Source of the DNA: Acidimicrobiia bacterium
Lineage (GTDB): Bacteria > Actinomycetota > Acidimicrobiia > Acidimicrobiales > AC-14
Assembly (NCBI GenBank): GCA_019243595.1
Contig: JAFAUA010000310.1
Location: 1-6,204, forward strand
Length of the DNA stretch: 6,204 nucleotides
Direction: 5' to 3'
Shown here: in pieces, positions 1 through 5,177 of the stretch
Position numbering within the stretch: the stretch's first letter is position 1
How the letters are laid out: every line of letters begins with the position of its first letter
Notes under the pieces: model-generated
Told to the model about the DNA's origin: nothing
The model's database searches: none
Seen by the model: the letters and a program-made list of their open reading frames with translations, nothing else
Translations under genes and position numbers: made by a program

Positions 1-15
1 GGCAGCGGCGCACTG

Positions 16-50
16 CTCGACCGGCGGGCATCTCTACCCGCCGGCCCGAG
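16..50 (-). terminator. GC-rich stem-loop after the CBS gene, probable transcription terminator
   Basis: Just downstream of the CBS-protein stop codon (minus strand) is a perfect 8-bp inverted repeat, CCGGCGGG (21-28) and CCCGCCGG (37-44), with an 8-base loop. The stem can be extended past a small A/CC internal loop by CTCG (16-19) pairing with CGAG (47-50), and again by CACTG (11-15) with CAGTG (58-62). No T-run follows on the minus strand, so it is not a classical intrinsic terminator. GC-rich hairpins without U-tracts are often found at gene ends in high-GC actinobacteria. The symmetry means it could also act on a gene entering from the left, but none is visible in the 64 bases available. 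Confidence 0.5.
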
Positions 51-64
51 TCGTTAACAGTGAA

Positions 65-490
65 TTACGGCGCGGCCGAGATGGCCTCGACCAGGTCACC
101 GACCTTGCTCTCGGAGATGTTGACGGCCAGGTCACCCTGGCTGATCATGCCGACGACCTGCGTGCCGTCGATGACGGGCAGGCGGCGGACCTTCTTGTCC
201 TTCATCGTGGCCAACGCCTCGTCGATCGAATCGTCGGCTCCGATGGTGACCACCTCGGGCTGGTCCGCGAGGTCGCGAACCTTCGTGCTCTTCGGGTCCC
301 GCCCCGCGGCGACGACCCTCACCGCGATATCGCGGTCGGTGATCATCCCCTCTAGACGCTTCTCCGGATTGCAGACGGGAAGGGCGCCGATGTCGAGGTC
401 GGCCATCTTCCTCGCCGCCTGCTCGACCGTGTCGTCCGCGCTCACGAACTCAACGTCGGTTTCCATGATGTCGCGTGCCTTCTTTGCCAC
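65..490 (-). CDS. Two-CBS-domain protein, Hrp1-like
   Basis: The 141-residue protein is almost entirely one tandem CBS pair (Bateman module). CBS1 covers roughly residues 5-60 and CBS2 roughly 70-125. Both carry the G-h-h-T/S-x-x-D signature that usually contacts the ribose and phosphate of adenine nucleotides: GMITDRD (48-54) and GMISQGD (114-120). Length, the opening ARDIM, and the DIGALPVC and VRRLPVI segments closely resemble hypoxic response protein 1 (Hrp1, Rv2626c) of Mycobacterium tuberculosis, from memory of that family. No enzymatic or transport domain is attached, so it is probably a soluble cytoplasmic sensor or regulatory subunit; ligand and partner are unknown. The GTG start at 490 is preferred because AAGGAGG lies 4 bases upstream and it places ARDIM at the N-terminus as in homologues. 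A longer frame would run into otsA. It is the last gene of the minus-strand group, 50 bases after otsA. Cys40 aligns with a cysteine in Hrp1, but the C-terminal cysteine of Hrp1 is absent here. Confidence 0.9.
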   Translation of the reverse strand: MAKKARDIMETDVEFVSADDTVEQAARKMADLDIGALPVCNPEKRLEGMITDRDIAVRVVAAGRDPKSTKVRDLADQPEVVTIGADDSIDEALATMKDKKVRRLPVIDGTQVVGMISQGDLAVNISESKVGDLVEAISAAP

Positions 491-494
491 GAGT

Positions 495-501
495 CCTCCT
501 T
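495..501 (-). promoter_or_regulatory. Strong Shine-Dalgarno sequence for the CBS gene
   Basis: On the minus strand AAGGAGG is followed by ACTC and then the GTG start at 490. This is the only near-consensus ribosome binding site in the window and it fixes the start of the CBS gene against a 51-residue longer alternative. The CBS protein may therefore be made at a higher level than its upstream operon partners. Confidence 0.85.
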
Positions 502-540
502 GCACGTCGCTTAGCGCGTACCTACCCGGGTCGGGGAGGG

Positions 541-2019
541 TCAACCGCGGTCGGGAGGGGTGTTGGGGTCGAGCTTCGCGATGTCCTCGAGCTGATGGTC
601 GAGCCACTTGGTGAGGTCGTTCTCCCGCACGACAGCGACGCACTGGTCGCGGCGGGCGCGCTTCTCTTCGGGGGGCATCGTGAGCGCCGCGTAGAGCTTC
701 TCGGCCTGATCGCTGACGTCGAAGGGGTTGACGTCGAGGGCGAAGGCGCCGAGCTCGTCATGCACGCCGGTGTTCTCTGACAACACCAGCACGCCATTGC
801 GTTCGTTGACCAACACTCCCTCCTTGGCGACCAAATTCATGCCGTCGTAGATCGAGTTCACGAGCAGCACGTCGAACTGCTTGTAGGCGGCCAACGCCTG
901 CAGGAAGTCGTCGTCGAGCTGGAGGTCGATGGGCTGCCACTCGGTCGTGCCGTGCTTGAGGTTGATGTCGGCCACCAGACGCTTGATCTGTTCGACGTAC
1001 TCCACGTACTCGGGCACGTCCTGGCGACTCGGCTGGAGATGGGCGAGGAAGGTCACTTCGCCGTGCAGCTCCGGGTGCTCGTGCAGCAGCACGTCGTAGG
1101 CCTTGAACCCGCGCAGGATGTTCTTGGAGAGGTCGGTGCGGTCGACCCGCACGATGAGGCGCTCGCGCCGCCTGGTCTTCAGCTCCTCCTCGTTGGCCCG
1201 CACCGTCTCGCTCATGGCCAGTCGCTCGAAGTCGGCGACGTCGATGGAGATCGGGTACCACCGCACGGCAACCCGCCGCCCGTCGATCTGCACGCACATG
1301 TTGCGGAAGCTGACCTCGAGGTCGAGCAGCTCCTGGCACGTCAGCAAGAAGTTGCGGGCCGAGCGCTCGGTATGGAACGCGATCAGGTCGTTGCCCAGCG
1401 CGCCCTCGAGGATCATCGAACGCATCTCGGTGGGCAGCACGCGCCAGGCATCGGGTTGTGGCCAGGGGATGTGGATGAAGTGCTGGAGCAGCACCCCCGG
1501 GCACCGCTGCCGCACCATCGCCGGCAGCAGATAGAAGTGGTAGTCGTGCGTCATCACGACCGCGTCGTGGCCGAGGCGCTCGACTTCCTCGGCCACGGCG
1601 TCGGCGAACTGCTCGTTGACCGCGACGTAGCCGTGGACGAAGGCGTCCTTTTCGTGATGACCGATGTCGGGCGCGTTACTCAGGTCCCACAGGTAGTGCT
1701 GGATGAACCAGAGGATCGGGTTGGCGATGATGGCGTAGAACCGGTGGTGAGCTTCGGGGTCGTTCTCGACGAAGCGCACCCGGAAGTTCCCGCCGTCCCG
1801 CTCGGCGGTGAACGCCTGCCCACCATGCTCGGCCGCGACCGCCTTGTCGTCGTCGGCGATTGCTGCCGCCACCCACACGACATCGGACCGGTCGACAGCG
1901 AGGCCCGAGAGCGCGGTCACCAGGCCACCGCCGCCTCGGGCCGCGTAGCGATCACCGTCGTCGCCGCGCCGGTATTCGACCGGGCCACGATGAGAAACAA
2001 GCACGATCGGTCGACCCAT
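541..2019 (-). CDS. otsA: Trehalose-6-phosphate synthase, UDP-forming (GT20)
   Basis: Predicted cytoplasmic GT-B glycosyltransferase of family GT20, which transfers glucose from UDP-glucose to glucose-6-phosphate to give trehalose-6-phosphate. The 492 residues are near the usual length for OtsA alone, with no fused phosphatase domain. Visible landmarks are the N-terminal glycine loop RGGGGL (28-33), Tyr95 and Trp104 (spaced like E. coli Tyr76 and Trp85), HDYH (158-161, acceptor aspartate Asp159), HIPWP (183-187), the R291-x-D...K299 donor-phosphate loop, PSR (Arg332, like E. coli Arg300), and DGMNLVAKE (392-400). Retention of the glucose-6-phosphate contacts supports a true synthase. The R-to-K loop is 3 residues longer than in E. 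coli, so a related GT20 acceptor cannot be excluded. I chose ATG at 2019 because homologues begin just before the IVLVSHRGP strand; an in-frame TTG at 2055 would add 12 residues inside a hairpin. Neither start has a recognisable Shine-Dalgarno sequence. It lies 53 bases after the hydrolase and 50 bases before the CBS gene. No otsB is in view. Confidence 0.9.
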   Translation of the reverse strand: MGRPIVLVSHRGPVEYRRGDDGDRYAARGGGGLVTALSGLAVDRSDVVWVAAAIADDDKAVAAEHGGQAFTAERDGGNFRVRFVENDPEAHHRFYAIIANPILWFIQHYLWDLSNAPDIGHHEKDAFVHGYVAVNEQFADAVAEEVERLGHDAVVMTHDYHFYLLPAMVRQRCPGVLLQHFIHIPWPQPDAWRVLPTEMRSMILEGALGNDLIAFHTERSARNFLLTCQELLDLEVSFRNMCVQIDGRRVAVRWYPISIDVADFERLAMSETVRANEEELKTRRRERLIVRVDRTDLSKNILRGFKAYDVLLHEHPELHGEVTFLAHLQPSRQDVPEYVEYVEQIKRLVADINLKHGTTEWQPIDLQLDDDFLQALAAYKQFDVLLVNSIYDGMNLVAKEGVLVNERNGVLVLSENTGVHDELGAFALDVNPFDVSDQAEKLYAALTMPPEEKRARRDQCVAVVRENDLTKWLDHQLEDIAKLDPNTPPDRG

Positions 2020-2035
2020 TTGTACGTTCTGTCTA

Positions 2036-2062
2036 CCCGCTGTGTCGGCAAACAACAGCGGG
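2036..2062 (-). promoter_or_regulatory. Stem-loop in the hydrolase-otsA gap
   Basis: CCCGCTGT (2036-2043) and ACAGCGGG (2055-2062) form a perfect 8-bp stem with an 11-base loop. It fills most of the 53-base gap between the hydrolase stop and the otsA ATG. Its downstream arm ends 16 bases before the ATG on the minus strand, and the alternative TTG start (2053-2055) falls at its edge. No T-run follows. It could be a partial terminator, an RNA-processing or stability element, or a translational control hairpin for otsA; the sequence does not decide. Confidence 0.4.
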
Positions 2063-2072
2063 CGGTTTGGAC

Positions 2073-2993
2073 TTACGCGCCAGCCTGATCGGTCGTCGAC
2101 CAGCGGGTCGCCCGTGTTACGACTTCGTCACACGCCTCGACAAGAGCGGGGACGAACGAGCCGGGGGAGCGGGCTACCACGATGTGGTCCCCGTCGACCG
2201 GGTGCAGCACGGCCGAGGGGATGCTGCGCGCCAGCTTCAGCTGGCGGCGGAGGGGAACGAGCTCGTCGTTGGCGGTTGCCACCACGGCGACGGGAACGTC
2301 GACGCCCTCGATCCAGTCATGGGAGCTGAACCGCCCGATCGCTTCCGCCGCCTGGAGCACGCCGCGGGGGTCGTGGCCCGACAGCTCACGGAGGGCCCAG
2401 CCGCGCAGCGACGTCGGCATGCGCGCCGCCAGCAGCGACGCCGCCGTGTGCCAGCCTCGGCCTGAGGCGGTGAGGACGCCGGGGACCGCCAGCCCGAGCC
2501 CGAGCAGTCCGAGGCCGGCGAAGCGAACGCGGTCGCCGACGGCGCCGCGGAAGTTGCGGCTGGTCGCGCACAGCACGAGGGCGTCGACCCGGTCCGGGTG
2601 GCGCCACCACAGCAGCTGGGCGATCGGTCCGCCCATCGAGTAGCCCACGGCAACGAAGCGTTCGATCTCGAGGACGTCGGCGAGGGCGGCGACGTCGTCG
2701 GCGCAGTCCGCCAGCCGGAAACGTGCGGAGCGGATGCCGCGGCCGTGTCCGCGGTGGTCCAGGGCGACCACGCGGTAGTGCTCGGCCAGCGGTCGGAACG
2801 AGGCGAACCAGTTCAGCCCGCCGGTGGCCCCCAGGCCGTGGAGCAGCACGACCGTCGGCGCCCCTTCGGGACCGCCGAGCTCACGGACGAACGTGCGCAC
2901 CCGGCCGGGGAGCTCGACGTGCCGTCCCTGGGGCACGAACCATCCGTGCCGCGCCGGCGCCGGCTCCCAGGTAGGCCCAGCGCCGTTGTCCAC
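2073..2993 (-). CDS. Alpha/beta-hydrolase fold protein, substrate unknown
   Basis: This 306-residue protein has the full alpha/beta-hydrolase pattern. It shows the oxyanion-loop motif LHGLG (51-55), DHRGHG (79-84), the nucleophile elbow GYSMGG with Ser119 (117-122), the acid Asp243 in ANDELV, and the base His270 in DGDH. A complete Ser-Asp-His triad predicts an active esterase, lactonase, thioesterase or C-C hydrolase. Substrate cannot be read from sequence. The cap region (about 145-225) contains a very hydrophobic stretch near 159-173 that may line a lipophilic pocket. There is no signal peptide, and the roughly 20-residue N-terminal extension is rich in Pro, Gly and Trp. The GTG at 2993 is used because an in-frame TAG lies four codons upstream; AGGGA a few bases ahead is only a weak ribosome binding site. 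It is the first gene of the minus-strand group, followed by otsA, and shares the divergent promoter region with glgX. A role in trehalose or glycogen metabolism is suggested only by position. Confidence 0.88.
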   Translation of the reverse strand: MDNGAGPTWEPAPARHGWFVPQGRHVELPGRVRTFVRELGGPEGAPTVVLLHGLGATGGLNWFASFRPLAEHYRVVALDHRGHGRGIRSARFRLADCADDVAALADVLEIERFVAVGYSMGGPIAQLLWWRHPDRVDALVLCATSRNFRGAVGDRVRFAGLGLLGLGLAVPGVLTASGRGWHTAASLLAARMPTSLRGWALRELSGHDPRGVLQAAEAIGRFSSHDWIEGVDVPVAVVATANDELVPLRRQLKLARSIPSAVLHPVDGDHIVVARSPGSFVPALVEACDEVVTRATRWSTTDQAGA

Positions 2994-3026
2994 AGGATTT
3001 CCCTACCACGTCACGCTGCCGTCCAA

Positions 3027-3053
3027 CCACCGAAGCGCTTCTCGGTACGGTGG
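3027..3053. promoter_or_regulatory. Candidate LacI-family operator (nested palindrome)
   Basis: The centre is a perfect 10-bp palindrome, GAAGCGCTTC (3032-3041). Nested repeats surround it: ACCGA (3029-3033) with TCGGT (3042-3046), and CCACCG (3027-3032) with CGGTGG (3048-3053). Central AAGCGCTT-type palindromes with a CG dyad are characteristic of LacI-family repressor sites such as CcpA and sugar-specific regulators. The right arm overlaps the candidate glgX -10 box. A bound repressor could therefore block glgX-treY and possibly the opposite operon. The regulator gene is not in this window, so assignment rests on motif shape and context. Confidence 0.5.
3046..3051 (+). promoter_or_regulatory. 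Possible -10 box for glgX (leaderless-type spacing)
   Basis: TACGGT fits the TAnnnT actinobacterial -10 pattern and ends 8 bases before the glgX GTG at 3060. That spacing would put transcription initiation at or next to the start codon, as in leaderless mRNAs, which are common in actinobacteria. No good -35 hexamer is seen. Alternatively, the overlapping GGTGG (3049-3053), 6 bases before GTG, could serve as a weak ribosome binding site on a longer transcript. The two readings exclude each other. Confidence 0.3.
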
Positions 3054-3059
3054 CAGATC

Positions 3060-5177
3060 GTGATCGTCTGGCCTGGCCAGCCGTACCCTCTCGGCGCCAC
3101 CTACGACGGAACGGGCACCAACTTCTCGGTGTACTCGTTCGTCGCCGACGCTGTGGAGCTCTGTCTGTTCGACGACGAGGGCACTGAGACGCGCGTCGAG
3201 CTGCCGGAGCAGACCGCCCACTGTTTCCACGGCTACGTGCCGAACATCGGCCCCGGGCAGCGGTACGGGTTCAGGGTCCAGGGGCCGTGGGCGCCCAACG
3301 AGGGTCACCGTTGCAACCCCCGCAAGCTCCTACTGGACCCCTACGCAAAGGCGGTCGAGGGCGGCGTCACCTGGTCGCCGGCCGTCTACCCCTACAAGGT
3401 CGGCGACCCGGGCGAGGACCTGACGATGAGCGAGGATGACAGCGCGCCGTACATGCCGCGCTCGGTCGTCACCAACCCTTACTTCGACTGGTCCGACGAC
3501 CGGCGTCCGAAGGTGTCTTGGCACGACACCGTCATCTACGAAGCCCACGTGAAGGGCATCAGCGCCCGCCATCCCGACGTGCCGGCCGAGCAGCGGGGGA
3601 CCTATTCGGCGCTGTGGTCGGCGCCGATCGTCGAGCACTTCAAGCGTCTCGGCGTCACCGCGGTCGAGGTGATGCCGGTGCACCAGTTCGTCCACGACGA
3701 ACGCCTTGTGCGTCTCGGGCTGCGCAACTACTGGGGCTACAACTCGATCGGCTATCTGGCGCCCCACAACGAGTACAGCAGCACCGGCGAGCGCGGGGAG
3801 CAGGTCCAAGAGTTCAAGCAGATGGTGAAGCAGCTGCACGCGGCCGACATCGAGGTGATCCTCGACGTCGTCTACAACCACACCGCCGAGGGCAATCAGA
3901 TGGGCCCGGTGCTGTCGTTCAAGGGCTTCGACAACGAGTCCTACTACCGCCTGTCGCCTGACGATCCCCGGTACTACGTCGACTACACGGGCACCGGCAA
4001 CAGCCTGAACATGCGCAACCCCTACGTCCTGCAGCTGATCATGGACAGCCTGCGGTACTGGGTCACCGAGATGCACGTCGACGGCTTCCGCTTCGACCTG
4101 GCAGCCACCCTCGCCCGGGAGCTGCACGACGTCGACCGTCTGTCGGCCTTCTTCGACATCATCCAGCAGGACCCCGTGATCCGAGAGGCGAAGCTCATCG
4201 CCGAGCCGTGGGACGTGGGTGAAGGCGGCTACCAGGTCGGCAACTTCCCGCCACTGTGGTCCGAGTGGAACGGCAAGTTCCGGGACACGGTTCGAGACTT
4301 CTGGCGGGCCGAGCCCGGCACGCTCGGCGAGTTGGGCTACCGGCTGACCGGAAGCGCCGACCTCTATGAGACGAGCGGGCGCCGGCCGTACAACAGCGTG
4401 AACTTCGTGACCGCCCACGACGGGTTCACGCTTCGCGACCTCGTCTCCTACAACGACAAGCACAACAGCGCCAACGGCGAGGAGAACCGGGACGGCGAGA
4501 GCTTCAACCGCTCGTGGAACTGCGGCGTCGAGGGGCCGACCGACGACGAAGAGGTACTGCAGTGTCGGGCCCGCCAGCAGCGCAACTTCCTCGTCACGCT
4601 GTTCCTCGCCCAAGGCGTCCCGATGCTCCTCGGGGGCGACGAGATGGGCCGCAGCCAGCGCGGCAACAACAACGCGTACTGCCAGGACAACGAGCTTTCG
4701 TGGTTCGACTGGAGCCTCGTTGAGAAGAATCAGGACCTCGTGAATCTCGTGTCCTGGCTGGCCCAACTGCGCCGCGACCACCCGGTCTTCCGTCATCGCC
4801 GGTGGTTCGTCGGACAGGTGGCAGCCGATCCCGCCGCCGCCGACATCGCCTGGTTCAACGTCGGCGGCGCCCAGATGACCGACGAGGACTGGCACGGCGA
4901 CGGACGGTCGCTCGCCATGTTCCTCAACGGAGAAGGCGTCCACACGCGGGGACCGATGGGCCAGCGGATCGTCGACGATTCCTTCCTGCTGTTGTTCAAC
5001 GCCGACCCCGGTGAGGTCGCGTTCACTGTGCCCGAGCAGGAGTGGGGCCTCCACTGGCGCCAGCTCCTCGACACGCGGCACGCCAGCCCCGAGGGTGAGG
5101 ACGGCCCCGGGTACGGCGCGGGCGACCAGGTGTCGCTCACCGCCAGGTCGGTCGTCCTGCTCCGGCGTGTCCGCTGA
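3060..5177 (+). CDS. glgX: Glycogen debranching enzyme GlgX/TreX (GH13_11)
   Basis: This 705-residue cytoplasmic isoamylase-type enzyme hydrolyses alpha-1,6 branches of glycogen or limit dextrin and releases linear malto-oligosaccharides. The N-terminus (VWPGQPYPLGATYDGTGTNF, about 3-22) begins a CBM48-like domain (about 8-100). The GH13 barrel follows, with region I DVVYNH (269-274), region II GFRFDLA with nucleophile Asp346, region III IAEPWD with acid/base Glu382, and region IV TAHDGF with Asp454. GGDEMGRSQRGNNNAYCQDN (525-544) is the familiar GlgX-type segment, and a beta-sandwich C-terminal domain ends the protein. Length is typical of actinobacterial TreX and slightly longer than E. coli GlgX. 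GTG at 3060 gives the normal family N-terminus; no other start codon fits closely, and the open frame further upstream lies antisense to the hydrolase gene. The stop codon lies inside the start of treY, so the two are probably co-transcribed and coupled. This pairing makes a TreX role, feeding the TreY-TreZ route, more likely than simple glycogen breakdown. All catalytic residues are present. Confidence 0.95.
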   Translation: MIVWPGQPYPLGATYDGTGTNFSVYSFVADAVELCLFDDEGTETRVELPEQTAHCFHGYVPNIGPGQRYGFRVQGPWAPNEGHRCNPRKLLLDPYAKAVEGGVTWSPAVYPYKVGDPGEDLTMSEDDSAPYMPRSVVTNPYFDWSDDRRPKVSWHDTVIYEAHVKGISARHPDVPAEQRGTYSALWSAPIVEHFKRLGVTAVEVMPVHQFVHDERLVRLGLRNYWGYNSIGYLAPHNEYSSTGERGEQVQEFKQMVKQLHAADIEVILDVVYNHTAEGNQMGPVLSFKGFDNESYYRLSPDDPRYYVDYTGTGNSLNMRNPYVLQLIMDSLRYWVTEMHVDGFRFDLAATLARELHDVDRLSAFFDIIQQDPVIREAKLIAEPWDVGEGGYQVGNFPPLWSEWNGKFRDTVRDFWRAEPGTLGELGYRLTGSADLYETSGRRPYNSVNFVTAHDGFTLRDLVSYNDKHNSANGEENRDGESFNRSWNCGVEGPTDDEEVLQCRARQQRNFLVTLFLAQGVPMLLGGDEMGRSQRGNNNAYCQDNELSWFDWSLVEKNQDLVNLVSWLAQLRRDHPVFRHRRWFVGQVAADPAAADIAWFNVGGAQMTDEDWHGDGRSLAMFLNGEGVHTRGPMGQRIVDDSFLLLFNADPGEVAFTVPEQEWGLHWRQLLDTRHASPEGEDGPGYGAGDQVSLTARSVVLLRRVR

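Larger units (their letters stand above)
2994..3059. promoter_or_regulatory. Divergent promoter region between the hydrolase-otsA-CBS and glgX-treY groups
   Basis: Only 66 bases separate the GTG starts of the hydrolase (minus) and glgX (plus), so the promoters for both groups probably lie here or reach into the coding ends. On the minus strand, TTGGAC (3026-3021) resembles a -35 box, but no convincing -10 box follows at normal spacing. The region holds the palindrome and the candidate glgX -10 box listed separately. Shared control of both operons is an inference from this tight arrangement. Confidence 0.6.

Noticed and set aside
491..643. N-terminal extension of the CBS protein to 192 residues
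   Set aside because: It would overlap otsA, its sequence is Arg/Pro-rich and unlike CBS proteins, and a strong AAGGAGG site marks the GTG at 490.
1359..1370. Perfect palindrome CCGAGCGCTCGG inside otsA
   Set aside because: It lies within the conserved coding stretch encoding ERSARN and is easily explained by GC-rich codon use; there is no nearby promoter.
541..2019. Possibility that the GT20 enzyme is a VldE-like pseudoglycosyltransferase of a natural-product cluster
   Set aside because: No cyclitol or aminocyclitol genes are nearby, the DGMNLVAKE donor motif and glucose-6-phosphate contacts are kept, and the neighbours are glycogen/trehalose genes.
952..2088. A 378-codon open frame on the plus strand, antisense to otsA
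   Set aside because: It has a low-complexity Val/Leu/His/Asp-rich translation without recognisable domains, and otsA on the opposite strand has clear GT20 motifs.
2598..3059. N-terminal extension of glgX by about 150 residues
   Set aside because: The extra sequence lies antisense to the hydrolase gene and resembles no GlgX N-terminus; the family start pattern begins at 3060.
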